A stretch of 64,000 nt of DNA, taken from NCBI GenBank assembly GCA_963663845.2, contig OY760650.2, positions 3,720,001 to 3,784,000 on the forward strand, in the 5' to 3' direction. This stretch comes from Versatilivorator sp963663845 (GTDB taxonomy: Bacteria; Acidobacteriota; Terriglobia; Versatilivoradales; Versatilivoraceae). How positions within the stretch are numbered: position 1 is the stretch's first letter; every line of letters begins with the position of its first letter. Shown in pieces: positions 17,548 through 26,649 of the stretch. The notes under the pieces are model-generated. The model did not search any database and was not told where the DNA came from. It saw nothing but the letters and a program-made list of their open reading frames with translations. A program made the position numbers and the translations under genes.

Positions 17548-18768
17548 CTACTCGTAGCGGAGCGCTTCGATCGGATCCAGCGCCGCCGCCTTGTGGGCCG
17601 GATAGTAGCCGAAGAAGATCCCGATGGCGGCCGAGAAAAGAACCGCAATCACCACCGAATTGTAGGAGATCATGGTGGGCCAGCCCAGCCCCTGAGCGAT
17701 AGCTGTGGAAATACCTATCCCGGTCAGCAGGCCCAGGATGCCGCCCAGGAGGCAGAGGCCGATCGATTCCGAGAGAAACTGAATGCGGACGTGGCTGGGA
17801 CGAGCTCCGATGGCCATCCGGATGCCGATTTCCCTGGTTCTCTCCGAGACCGCCACCAGCATGATGTTCATGATCCCGATACCGCCCACCAGCAGAGACA
17901 CAGCCGCGATGGTGGACAGCAGTATTCTCATGGTGCGGTTGGTCGCTTCGGCGCTTTCTGCGATTTCGCTGAGGTTGCGGATCATGAAGTCGTCGTCCTG
18001 AAAGGGACCCAGGCGGTGCCGCTGGCGCAGCAGGGCTCGAATCTGCTCTTCGGCCGCGTAGGTGGCGCGGGCATTGACCGCCTGAACCAGTCCCGACTCC
18101 ACGTGAAGCGCTCCCCCCAGAAACTTCTTTTGCACGGTGGTGTAGGGAACGATGATGATGTCGTCCTGGTCGCGGCCCCAGGTATTGTATCCCTTTGCCT
18201 TGAAGGTTCCGATCACTTGAAAGGAGAGATTCTTGACTCGAATGGTTTGCCCGACGGGATCGCTGCCGGCAAAGAGCTCCTGCCAGACGGTGTTGCCCAG
18301 CACGGCCACCCGGGCGGCCGCCTTGACCTGGGAATCGTCGAAGAAACTGCCTTGCGCGATGGTCCAGTTCCGCATGTCCGGATAGAGTTCGTTGTATCCC
18401 TCGATCCGGGTATTCCAGTTCTGGTTTCCAAACACCACCTGGGCCATCGACCTGGCGCTGGGACTGACCGCCTTGACCGCGGGACATTCGTTCAACATCG
18501 CCTCGAAATCCGCGACTTTCAGGGTATTCATGGTTCCCGAGGCGCTGCGAACACCCCAGGAGCGACGGCTGCCCGCCCTCACCCAGACGGTGCTGTCTCC
18601 CAGGCTGGCGATTTCTTCCTGAATCTGTTGCTGTGCGCCCTGGCCGAGGCTCACGGTTGCAATGACGGCAGCCACCCCGATGATGATGCCCAGCATGGTC
18701 AGGGCGGAACGAATCTTGTTGCGGCTCAGGGCCTTGAGCGAAATCTTCAGGATCATCCAGTAATTCAT
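17548..18768 (-). CDS. MacB-type ABC transporter permease
   Basis: A 406-residue inner-membrane permease of the MacB/FtsX type. It has an N-terminal transmembrane helix with SLKALSRNKIRSALTMLGIIIGVAAVI, a large periplasmic domain (about residues 45-280) and three C-terminal helices, ending in the conserved ALDPIEALRYE. MacB-type proteins are mechanotransmitters: ATP hydrolysis in the cytoplasm moves the periplasmic domain to expel substrates through a MacA adaptor. The ATPase and the permease are separate genes here (64 bp apart) rather than fused as in E. coli MacB. It is the last gene of a three-gene operon. Confidence 0.92.
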   Translation of the reverse strand: MNYWMILKISLKALSRNKIRSALTMLGIIIGVAAVIATVSLGQGAQQQIQEEIASLGDSTVWVRAGSRRSWGVRSASGTMNTLKVADFEAMLNECPAVKAVSPSARSMAQVVFGNQNWNTRIEGYNELYPDMRNWTIAQGSFFDDSQVKAAARVAVLGNTVWQELFAGSDPVGQTIRVKNLSFQVIGTFKAKGYNTWGRDQDDIIIVPYTTVQKKFLGGALHVESGLVQAVNARATYAAEEQIRALLRQRHRLGPFQDDDFMIRNLSEIAESAEATNRTMRILLSTIAAVSLLVGGIGIMNIMLVAVSERTREIGIRMAIGARPSHVRIQFLSESIGLCLLGGILGLLTGIGISTAIAQGLGWPTMISYNSVVIAVLFSAAIGIFFGYYPAHKAAALDPIEALRYE

Positions 18769-18832
18769 TTCAGTGCTCCGGGTCGAGAAACGGAATGTAG
18801 CTGATCCGGACCGACGCCTTTGGTGAATGGGG

Positions 18833-19573
18833 TCAGGTCTTCTTGTCGGTCAGAATCTGACCGTCTTTCATTTGAATCTGCCGTGATGCGTAGTTGGCGA
18901 CCTCCTGTTCGTGGGTCACCATGACCAGGGTAATTCCCTGTTCCGCGTTCAAGCGCTGGAGGAAGGTCATGATCTCCTCGGAGGTCGTTGAGTCCAGGTT
19001 TCCCGTGGGTTCGTCGGCCAGCAGGATGGCGGGACGGTTGACCAGGGCCCGGGCTGCGGCTACCCGTTGCTGCTGTCCTCCCGAGAGCTGGTTGGGCAGC
19101 GCCTTGGCTTTCTCGGGAATGCCGACCACCTGCAAGGCCTCCTCGATGCGCCGGGTGCGCTCGGTCTTCGAGGTTCCGGAATAGAGCATGGGGGCTTCCA
19201 CGTTCTCCCAGACCGAGGTCCGGCTCAGCAGGTTGAAGGTCTGAAAGATGAATCCGATGTTCTGGTTGCGAATGTCGGCTCTCTCGGAGGGGGAGAAGGT
19301 GGAAACGTCCACGCCGTCCAGGCGGTAAACGCCTCGGGTGGGCCGGTCCAGACAACCCAGAATGTTCAGCATGGTCGACTTTCCCGATCCCGAGGCGCCC
19401 ATGATGGCCACGAAATCCCCGCGGTCGATTTCCAGGGAAACCCCGCGCAGGGCCTCGACCCGGATCTCTCCGGTGTCGTAAATCTTCCAGACCTCGTGCA
19501 GGGCGATGACGGCTGCCCCGTTCCGGTCCATCGAAGGCGTCTTTTCGGCCAGGGAGTTGATGAGGTGTTGCAT
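18833..19573 (-). CDS. MacB/LolD-type ABC transporter ATP-binding protein
   Basis: A 246-residue ABC ATPase powering the neighbouring permease. Walker A GASGSGKST is near residue 60, Q-loop IFQTFNLL, signature LSGGQQQR, Walker B ILLADEPTGNLD and H-loop VMVTHEQEV are all intact. The A-loop and the short C-terminus fit the LolD/MacB class. It starts 3 bp after the adaptor stop codon, so it is probably translationally coupled to it. Confidence 0.94.
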   Translation of the reverse strand: MQHLINSLAEKTPSMDRNGAAVIALHEVWKIYDTGEIRVEALRGVSLEIDRGDFVAIMGASGSGKSTMLNILGCLDRPTRGVYRLDGVDVSTFSPSERADIRNQNIGFIFQTFNLLSRTSVWENVEAPMLYSGTSKTERTRRIEEALQVVGIPEKAKALPNQLSGGQQQRVAAARALVNRPAILLADEPTGNLDSTTSEEIMTFLQRLNAEQGITLVMVTHEQEVANYASRQIQMKDGQILTDKKT

Positions 19574-19576
19574 GGG

Positions 19577-21361
19577 CTAACGGCTCCCCCCGCGTCGGCT
19601 TTGCTGACTTCGTTGCGGTGCTCGCCTCCGGCTTCCGAACAGGCCGCCGAAGGGAGAGGAGGTTCCGCTGGCTCTGACCTCGGTGGCTAGTTCCCCGCTA
19701 ATGACCTGTTCTCCTGCCTCCAGATCCCCTCCAAGAATCGCCGTGTCCCGGCCATCGGTGATCCCGAAGCGGACCCGGCGCGGTTCGGGTTGGCCCTCCG
19801 AATCGAGGACCCACAACACCCCGCGGCGGGATCGCGCCTTCTCGGCCTGGGGGAACCGGATCTTCAAGCCGGGGTTGATGCCGTACCGGGTCTGAATGGC
19901 GGGTGCGATGACCGTCCGGGCGCCGTCGCCGGCCGGGCCTCCCCGACGCATGCCGGGCCCGCCCCTTCCGAAGGGTCCACCGCCGCCCCCTTGAGCCATG
20001 CGAGCCCGAATGGCCCGCATCCGCTCCGGATCCATGCCGCGTCCGCCGAAGCCGCGGCCTCCGCCTCCCTGCGCCATCCGGGCCCTCATGGCTCGCATCC
20101 GCTCCGGGTCCATGCCGGGCCGACCGCCGGACCCTGCCGGATTCTCACCGCCTTCGGGCCGGCCGGCTGTCGCTCCACCCTCTCCCGAGCCGGGCGGGCC
20201 GCCCCCCAGCATGGACTGAATCTCCTCGGGCGTCTTGTCTGACGGCCGGTAGCGCAGCGCCACGTTGGCCACCTTCAGGACGTCCTCGGCGCTGGCCACG
20301 GTGAAGGTGACGGTGGCCGTCATGGCCGGCCGCAGCTTCAACTGGGGGTTGTCCACGTCGATCATGACGTTGTAAACGACCACGTTGGTGGACCCGGCCG
20401 CCTGCTGGGCCTCGGCGCCGGAACCCGGAAGCTTGGAACTCAGGCGGATCTCCGAAATTTTCCCCTGGAAATTCTGTCCGGGGAAGGCGTCGACCGTGAA
20501 ATCGACCTCGGCCTGTTCGGAAATGGCTCCGATGTCGGCCTCGTCGATTTGAGCGATGACCTGCATTTTGGCCAGATCGTTGGCGATCAGGAACAGTATG
20601 GGGGCCTGGAAGCTGGCCGCCACCGTCTGCCCGATATCCACGCTTCTTTCGATCACCACCCCGTCGATGGGAGAGGTGATGTTGGTGTAATAGAGGTTGA
20701 CCTGGGCCATCTTCAGTTCGGCCTTGGCCTGCTTGACGTTGGCCAGCGCCTGTTCCTTTTGGGCCCCGGCCGATCGAATGGAGGCCTTGATCTGGCTGAT
20801 CTGGGCTTCGGCCTGCAGGAGCCGCGCGGCCGATTGATCCTGCCCGGCCTGGGCCGTCTCCAGGTCCCGTTCGGGGATGAGGCCGTCCTCGAACAGTCCC
20901 TTGGCTCTCCTGAGCTGCCGGCCGGCCTCCTGCCGGTCCACTCGCGACACCTGGAGATTGGCCTCGGCGCTCTGGAGCTCGGCCTTGCGATTGATCAGGT
21001 TGGCCTCCGCGTTCTTGACCGCGGCCTCCGAGGTCGCCAGGGAGGCTGCGGCGCGGTCCCGCTGGGCTTCGAAGTTGGCCGGATCGATGATGGCCAGGGT
21101 CTGTCCTTTCTTGACCACGCTGTTGAAATCGGCATGCAGTTCCTGGATCCGTCCGGAGACCTGGCTGCCCACCTGCACGGTGACGACCGCCTGCAGGGTC
21201 CCGGTCGAGGTGACGGTCCTGCGGACGTCCCCGCGCTCCACCGCCACTTTCAAATACTTTTCGGCCGGATCGCCGTCCCCCCCACCCCAGACCAGGTAGA
21301 CGACGCCGATCAGGACCACCAGCCCCACGACAGGGAGAACCAGATTACGTTTCAGTCTCAT
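19577..21361 (-). CDS. MacA-like periplasmic adaptor (HlyD/RND family) with Gly-rich repeat segment
   Basis: A 594-residue membrane fusion protein, first gene of the export operon. One N-terminal membrane anchor (LVLPVVGLVVLIGVVYLVW), a lipoyl half (VGSQVSGRIQELHADFNSVVKKGQ), a long coiled-coil hairpin (about 110-215), then lipoyl and beta-barrel halves with ITSPIDGVVIERSVDIGQTV. About residues 385-490 form a Gly/Arg/Met-rich insert in which the phrase MDPERMRAMRARMAQGGGG occurs twice. The normal membrane-proximal domain resumes afterwards. The insert makes it much longer than MacA (about 370). Start ATG 21361. The substrate is not predictable. Confidence 0.9.
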   Translation of the reverse strand: MRLKRNLVLPVVGLVVLIGVVYLVWGGGDGDPAEKYLKVAVERGDVRRTVTSTGTLQAVVTVQVGSQVSGRIQELHADFNSVVKKGQTLAIIDPANFEAQRDRAAASLATSEAAVKNAEANLINRKAELQSAEANLQVSRVDRQEAGRQLRRAKGLFEDGLIPERDLETAQAGQDQSAARLLQAEAQISQIKASIRSAGAQKEQALANVKQAKAELKMAQVNLYYTNITSPIDGVVIERSVDIGQTVAASFQAPILFLIANDLAKMQVIAQIDEADIGAISEQAEVDFTVDAFPGQNFQGKISEIRLSSKLPGSGAEAQQAAGSTNVVVYNVMIDVDNPQLKLRPAMTATVTFTVASAEDVLKVANVALRYRPSDKTPEEIQSMLGGGPPGSGEGGATAGRPEGGENPAGSGGRPGMDPERMRAMRARMAQGGGGRGFGGRGMDPERMRAIRARMAQGGGGGPFGRGGPGMRRGGPAGDGARTVIAPAIQTRYGINPGLKIRFPQAEKARSRRGVLWVLDSEGQPEPRRVRFGITDGRDTAILGGDLEAGEQVISGELATEVRASGTSSPFGGLFGSRRRAPQRSQQSRRGGSR

Positions 21362-21494
21362 GAACCCTTACCTTTCCAGGATGCTTCACGGCCATCGGAT
21401 CAACCTAAACAACGCTGGCCTCCGGCGGCCGGTTTCAACATTTTTGTGCGGTTGACGCAGTGGCGTTCGGTCGTGTCGGCGCTCCCGAAATAGA

Positions 21495-24400
21495 TCATGA
21501 CCGATGGATATCGCCGCCGGAACCAGGGCCTGAACGGCTTCGCGCCTGCTCGGCGCCGGCGGAGCGCTTGGGCTGCAATCGGCTCAGCACCTCTCCCAGC
21601 TCCCCGACTTCAACCGGCAGACCCTCCCGGATGGCGATCCACTGGTGGGAGAAGGGAGACACTCGACCTCCGGGAGTGAGGATGCCCACCAGGTTCAGCG
21701 GGTCTGCCGCGGGGACCAGCACCGTGTCGCCCCGCGGCCCCCGGTCGCGCCGCAGCGCGCGCAGGGTGTCTACCGCCTCCGGGAGGGCGAACTGTTCGCC
21801 CACAAAGCCGCTCACGAACCGCCCCCCTCGAATTTCACCCCGAGCTTCCATCCTTCGGTAAATGCTCAGCAGGACTCTCCATCGGGGCGCGTGAGGCTCG
21901 CGGGTCATGAGCTCCCGGATGACGATGCCGTAGCGGCGCATGAGCTGATGGGCCATCCGGAGGTCGAATTCATCGTGATCTTCACCGGGAGGCCGCATCC
22001 GAGGGGCGGACTCGTCCTGTTGGGGAGGTTCGGCGGACGGGTGGTCCGGAAGATGGGGAGGCCGCGGTTGCAGGAGCGACCACCGGCCCAGCGGCAGCAA
22101 TCGGCCGGGGGCGTTGCCTCCACGAACGACTCGCAGGCGGTGCTCGGGTCCGCGCCGCTTCCGGTTGGGCAGCAACAGGACCCTCAGCCCTGCCACCCCG
22201 TCTCCGCTGACCAGGCCGCGGCTCACCAACTCCCACAGCCCATCCTCCACCTCGGCGGCCAGTCTTCCCGTACTCCTGGAAAGGTCCGACAGGAAGCAGG
22301 CGCCCCATTGGCGCAGCGCCTCGGCGACCTCCACGGCCACCGGAGACAACCCCGAAACGTCCTTCAGGGAGAGGGGTCTCGGCTCCAGCAGCCAGGTGGA
22401 GTCCTGCCGGGTGAAGAAGGCCAGGGGGGCCGAGCGGCCGGGCCTGGTCCGAGCCTGACCGCTTCCGGCCGAAGGACCCTCCGGGTCGCATGAGGGCGGC
22501 GGAGAGAACCGCAGCCGGCCCCAGGCCACCGTGCCGGAGAGACACAGGGCTTCCAGGTCTTCAGGCCGATAGCCGGCAATGCGCTTGGGCAACAGGTCGC
22601 GCTCCCAGGCCGTCGCCGGAAGCTCCAGCCCCTGCAGTTGCTGCAAGACCTTCAGCAGGCCCTCCCGGCCATGGAGCTGAGTCCCGGGCTCCAGGTGCTG
22701 CCAGTGCAGCAGGAAGCGGATGAATTCGGCGGTGGTGGCCGGCTCGATTTCCCGGCGCAGCCGACCGATCGTCAGGCGGTGGATCCTGGCCAGGATCCGG
22801 CGTTCGCACCACTCCGTGCCGGGACCCGGTTCGTGGGTGGCGTGCAGGCCGTTCCCGCCGGAAGCGCCTGCAGTCGAAGCAGCCTCGGGGGACAGGGGTC
22901 CCACCGGTGCGGGCAGACCGGGCCTGTCACGGAAACGGCCCCGCAGAATGGCGCCGCCGGCCTCCAGGGTCGCCAGGGCCAGTTGGACCATGGAGCGGGG
23001 CAGGCCGAGCCGGCCGGCCAGCTCCGACGCCGTGGCCGGTCCCAGGCATTCCAGCCACTCGCGCACCAGGAAGGCGGCGATCTCCTCGGAAGTTCCGGGG
23101 AGTCTGTTTGTGGTCGAAGTGGCAGCCTGCAGAAATGGCGAGCCGGAGTCGCAGTCCCGGGCCCGGCGCTCAAAGGAAGGGTCCACCCGGATTTCGGGAA
23201 GCAGGCGCTTCAGCCAGGACAGCCGCTCGGCGGCCACATGGGCTTCCTGGCGGAATCCTGCCGGATTGACCCAGGAAACCGGCGCCGCCCGATTGGATTC
23301 GATCAGCTCGTTCATGAATTCCCGCCAGGAGCCAACCGCATCGGAAGGCAGGATCACCAGGTTGAGGAGCAGGTCGTGCAGTTCTTCCCGGTCCCTGATA
23401 TCCGGCCACAACTCCGCCACCACTCGCTCGACCACCTCGGGGTCCAGGAGGGAATCGGACTGGATGGCGTCGGTCTCCATCCGCCGCAGCGACACCGCCC
23501 GCGCCCGTCGTTCCTCCAGGGGCGCGTCGTCCAGGAAGGCGTAGGGGTTGGCGTTGAGGATCTCGTGCGACATGGGCGAGGGGGCGGGCGTGTCGCGCCC
23601 CAGGAAGCGAATGTCACCCGACTCCAGGCGGCCCAGCACCTCCAGGAACCCCTCCAGGTCCAGCGGCTCGTGCAGGCAGTCGTGCAACGTCTGGTTCACC
23701 AGGGGGTGGTCCACCGGCTCCACCGGACCGGGGGCGTTGTCCTGACAGGCCAACTGGGCCGGAAATACGGCGGCCAGCAGATCCTCCGCCCGCATCCTCT
23801 GAATCGGCATCGGCACCCGGCGTCCCTGCTGGAACCGCAGCAGGGCCAGAAAGCGGGTGGCGTTCCAGCGCCAGCGATTTCCGAACATGGGAGAGGCCAG
23901 CACCGCCTGGATCAGGTCGCGTTCGGTTCGATCGGATCGCACCATGGAGGCCACGCTTTGCAGGGGGAAGCTGTGCTGTTCTCCCAGGGAAATCACCACC
24001 CCGTCGTCGGTGGCCGCCGCCTGCAGCTCGAAATTGAAAGAGACGCAAAACCGCTTCCGCAGGGCCAGGCCCCAGGCCCGATTGATGCGGCCTCCAAACG
24101 GCGTGTGCAGCACCAGTTGCATGCCCCCCGATTCGTCGAAAAAGCGCTCGGCCACTATGGCCTGCTGGGTGGGAACCTCTCCCAGGACGGCCCGGGTCCG
24201 GGCGACGTAGGCGACCAGTTGTTCGGCTCCCGCCCGATCCAGGCCGCACTCCCGCCACAGCCAGTCGATGGCGGAATCGTTTTCACGGTCCAGCAGCTCC
24301 GCCAGCTTGCGGCGGAGTTCCGAGACCGCTTGGGACAGTTCCGCCGTGCGCGCCGGGGCTTCCCCCACCCAGAAGGGGATGGTGGGCGGCGCGCCCTGAG

Positions 24401-26090
24401 CGTCCTCCACGCGGAGCTTGCCGGCTTCCACCCGACGGATGCGCCAGGACTGGTTGCCGAGCAGAAAGATGTCTCCGGCCATGCTCTCGATGGCGAAATC
24501 CTCATTGACCTGCCCTACGAAGAGGCCTTCAGGTTCCTGGATGACGTCGTAATCGGCCGTATCGGGGATGGCTCCCCCACTGGTGATGGCGGCCAGGGCC
24601 GCGTTCCTGCGAGGCCGCAGGCGGCGGTGGACTCCGTCGCGGTGGAGGTAGGCCGAGCCTCGGCCGCGGCGGGTCGAAATCCCCTCGGAGAGAATCTCCA
24701 CCACCTCTGCATACTCCGCGGGGGTCAAGTCGCGATAGGGATAGGCCTTGCGGCACAGATCCCAAAGCTCTTCCTCGGCAATCTCTCCGGCGGCGACGGT
24801 GGCGACCATCTGCTGAGCCAGGATGTCCAGGGGCTTTTCGGGGATGTGGACCCGGTCCAGCTCCCCGGCGCGGACGGCCCGCACGGCCGCGGCGGTCTGC
24901 AGCAGCTCATCCCGGGTGAGAGGAAAGAGCAGGCCCTTGGGGACGGTGTCCAGGCCGTGCCCGGAGCGGCCCACTCTCTGCAGCAGGCTGGCGATGGAGC
25001 GGGGAGCCCCGACGTGGCAAACGAGGTCGACGTGACCGATGTCGATGCCCAGCTCCAGCGAGGCCGTGGCCACCACCACCGAAATGGCGCCCGACTTGAG
25101 CCGCTGTTCCGCCGCCAAACGGCTCTCCTTGGACAGGCTGCCGTGGTGGGTGGCGACCTGGTCTTCTCCTAGCCGCTGGCTCAGCTTGTGGGCGACCCGT
25201 TCCGCCAGGCGGCGGGTATGGACAAAGACCAGCGTCGACCGATGCGCCTGCGATTCAGCGGCAATGCGCTCATAGAGGGCTTCCCAAAGCTCCAGACTGG
25301 CGATGGGCCCGAACTCCAGGTCGGGTATGGCGATGGACAGCTCCAGGTCCCGCTGGTGGCCGATATCCACGATGGAACAGGCCACCCTGCCCCTGGGCCT
25401 GAGTCCCGGAGTGCCTGTCAGCAGGCGGGCAATGGCGGAAACCGGTTTCTGAGTGGCGCTGAGCCCGATCCTCTGCAGGCGCCGGCCGGCCAGGTGGTCC
25501 AGGCGCTCCAGCGACAAGGCCAGGTGAGACCCGCGCTTGTCGCCCGCCACCGCATGGATTTCGTCCACGATCACCGTGCCGGCTCCCCTCAGGTAGCCGC
25601 GGCTCCCCTTGGCCGTGAGCAGAATGTAGAGCGACTCGGGAGTCGTGATCAGAATATGGGGCGGGCGCCGGAGCATGGACTGCCTTTGGCTGCTGGGAGT
25701 GTCTCCAGAGCGCACCGCCACGCGAATATTCAACGGAGCCTCGCCCGCCTGCTGGGCGATGCGGCCGATTCCCTCCATGGGGACTTGCAGGTTCTTGTGG
25801 ATGTCGTTTCCCAGCGCCTTGAGGGGCGACACGTAGACCACGTAGGTGCGGTCTTCGAGCCGGCCGCTCAGATCCGCCTGCACCAGTCCGTTCAGGGACC
25901 AGAGGAACGCGGCCAGGGTCTTGCCCGAGCCGGTGGGCGCGGCGATCAGCGTATCCCTTCCGGCCATCACCGGAAGCCAACCCTTCTTCTGGGCAGCCGA
26001 GGGGGCGGCGAAGTGTTGGCGGAACCACTGGGCCAGGTAGGGGTGAAACCCCGGGGGCAGGGGACTGTGGGGCGGAATGCCGGTCTTCAT
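21495..26090 (-). CDS. lhr: Lhr-family DEAD/DEAH-box helicase (long form)
   Basis: A 1531-residue ATP-dependent helicase of the Lhr family, 3'-5' translocases linked to DNA repair. RecA domain 1 has AAPTGSGKTLAAFLW near residue 50, SPLKALGNDI and the DEIH box near 173; RecA domain 2 has VFVHTRRLAERVAHKL and VGRSGH. A winged helix and the Lhr core follow. About 650 further C-terminal residues are the Lhr-CTD seen only in the long bacterial form. I place the start at ATG 26090: it overlaps the upstream stop codon (ATGA) and fits the family N-terminus; the open frame continues upstream for about 130 codons without homologous character. Confidence 0.94.
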   Translation of the reverse strand: MKTGIPPHSPLPPGFHPYLAQWFRQHFAAPSAAQKKGWLPVMAGRDTLIAAPTGSGKTLAAFLWSLNGLVQADLSGRLEDRTYVVYVSPLKALGNDIHKNLQVPMEGIGRIAQQAGEAPLNIRVAVRSGDTPSSQRQSMLRRPPHILITTPESLYILLTAKGSRGYLRGAGTVIVDEIHAVAGDKRGSHLALSLERLDHLAGRRLQRIGLSATQKPVSAIARLLTGTPGLRPRGRVACSIVDIGHQRDLELSIAIPDLEFGPIASLELWEALYERIAAESQAHRSTLVFVHTRRLAERVAHKLSQRLGEDQVATHHGSLSKESRLAAEQRLKSGAISVVVATASLELGIDIGHVDLVCHVGAPRSIASLLQRVGRSGHGLDTVPKGLLFPLTRDELLQTAAAVRAVRAGELDRVHIPEKPLDILAQQMVATVAAGEIAEEELWDLCRKAYPYRDLTPAEYAEVVEILSEGISTRRGRGSAYLHRDGVHRRLRPRRNAALAAITSGGAIPDTADYDVIQEPEGLFVGQVNEDFAIESMAGDIFLLGNQSWRIRRVEAGKLRVEDAQGAPPTIPFWVGEAPARTAELSQAVSELRRKLAELLDRENDSAIDWLWRECGLDRAGAEQLVAYVARTRAVLGEVPTQQAIVAERFFDESGGMQLVLHTPFGGRINRAWGLALRKRFCVSFNFELQAAATDDGVVISLGEQHSFPLQSVASMVRSDRTERDLIQAVLASPMFGNRWRWNATRFLALLRFQQGRRVPMPIQRMRAEDLLAAVFPAQLACQDNAPGPVEPVDHPLVNQTLHDCLHEPLDLEGFLEVLGRLESGDIRFLGRDTPAPSPMSHEILNANPYAFLDDAPLEERRARAVSLRRMETDAIQSDSLLDPEVVERVVAELWPDIRDREELHDLLLNLVILPSDAVGSWREFMNELIESNRAAPVSWVNPAGFRQEAHVAAERLSWLKRLLPEIRVDPSFERRARDCDSGSPFLQAATSTTNRLPGTSEEIAAFLVREWLECLGPATASELAGRLGLPRSMVQLALATLEAGGAILRGRFRDRPGLPAPVGPLSPEAASTAGASGGNGLHATHEPGPGTEWCERRILARIHRLTIGRLRREIEPATTAEFIRFLLHWQHLEPGTQLHGREGLLKVLQQLQGLELPATAWERDLLPKRIAGYRPEDLEALCLSGTVAWGRLRFSPPPSCDPEGPSAGSGQARTRPGRSAPLAFFTRQDSTWLLEPRPLSLKDVSGLSPVAVEVAEALRQWGACFLSDLSRSTGRLAAEVEDGLWELVSRGLVSGDGVAGLRVLLLPNRKRRGPEHRLRVVRGGNAPGRLLPLGRWSLLQPRPPHLPDHPSAEPPQQDESAPRMRPPGEDHDEFDLRMAHQLMRRYGIVIRELMTREPHAPRWRVLLSIYRRMEARGEIRGGRFVSGFVGEQFALPEAVDTLRALRRDRGPRGDTVLVPAADPLNLVGILTPGGRVSPFSHQWIAIREGLPVEVGELGEVLSRLQPKRSAGAEQARSRSGPGSGGDIHRS

Positions 26091-26500
26091 CTCAAGCCCT
26101 CGGTAGAGCCGGGACCAGGCGGCCGGGTGGCCTGGCCGGCGGAATCGGCCACTCGGATCCGATCCCGCAAGGCCTCGAACTTGCGCCGGCCGATTCCCCG
26201 GATGATCAGGATTTCCTCGATTCTCCGGAAGGGGGGATTCTTGGCGCGGAACTCCACGATTCGTCGAGCCAGCACGGGCCCGATGCCCGGCAGCGATTCC
26301 AGTTCCCGGGCTCCGGCAGCGTTGATGTCCAGTCGATCGCCGAGCTCGAACGATTCGGACGGCAACCGGGCTTGCTCCTGTCGGACCAGTGGCTCCGACT
26401 CCTTCCCGGATCGGGAGGCTTGCCACCGGCAGCCCTCCGAAGCCACCAGACAGGAGAGGGCGAGTCCGATGCCGCACAGCCATCCCGACCGAATCGCCAC
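26087..26500 (-). CDS. ComEA-like exported helix-hairpin-helix DNA-binding protein
   Basis: A 137-residue protein with a hydrophobic N-terminal signal (WLCGIGLALSCLVASEGC, possibly lipidated at the Cys, though the lipobox is imperfect) and a ComEA-type tandem helix-hairpin-helix: LDINAAGARELESLPGIGPV and ILIIRGIGRRKFEALRD. ComEA proteins bind incoming DNA at the cell surface during natural transformation. No other competence gene is nearby. Its stop overlaps the lhr start by 4 bp, and its start lies directly after the upstream small membrane protein, so all belong to one operon. Confidence 0.82.
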   Translation of the reverse strand: MAIRSGWLCGIGLALSCLVASEGCRWQASRSGKESEPLVRQEQARLPSESFELGDRLDINAAGARELESLPGIGPVLARRIVEFRAKNPPFRRIEEILIIRGIGRRKFEALRDRIRVADSAGQATRPPGPGSTEGLR

Positions 26501-26501
26501 G

Positions 26502-26642
26502 CTATCTGTTCCTGTCCTTCAGATTGGCAATCAGCCGGCGGATATCGCCCAACCCCTTCCAACCGACGTAGAGCACCAGGAATCCATACCACAGGATACA
26601 GAGCCAGGTCAGACAAAACCAAACGGGATGAGATGGAAACAT
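26502..26642 (-). CDS. Small single-span membrane protein, possible symporter subunit
   Basis: A 46-residue protein with one strong membrane helix (PVWFCLTWLCILWYGFLVLY) and a basic C-terminal tail (IRRLIANLKDRNR). It starts 7 bp after the sodium:solute symporter stop codon and ends one base before the ComEA-like gene. Several solute:sodium symporters have a short membrane partner encoded next door, so an accessory role is plausible; this is inference from position and size. The ribosome-binding site is weak. Confidence 0.6.
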   Translation of the reverse strand: MFPSHPVWFCLTWLCILWYGFLVLYVGWKGLGDIRRLIANLKDRNR

Positions 26643-26649
26643 GTTTGTT

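Noticed and set aside
26091..26483. N-terminal extension of Lhr by about 130 codons
   Set aside because: It overlaps the ComEA-like gene in another frame, is not helicase-like, and the ATG at 26090 overlaps the upstream stop as ATGA.
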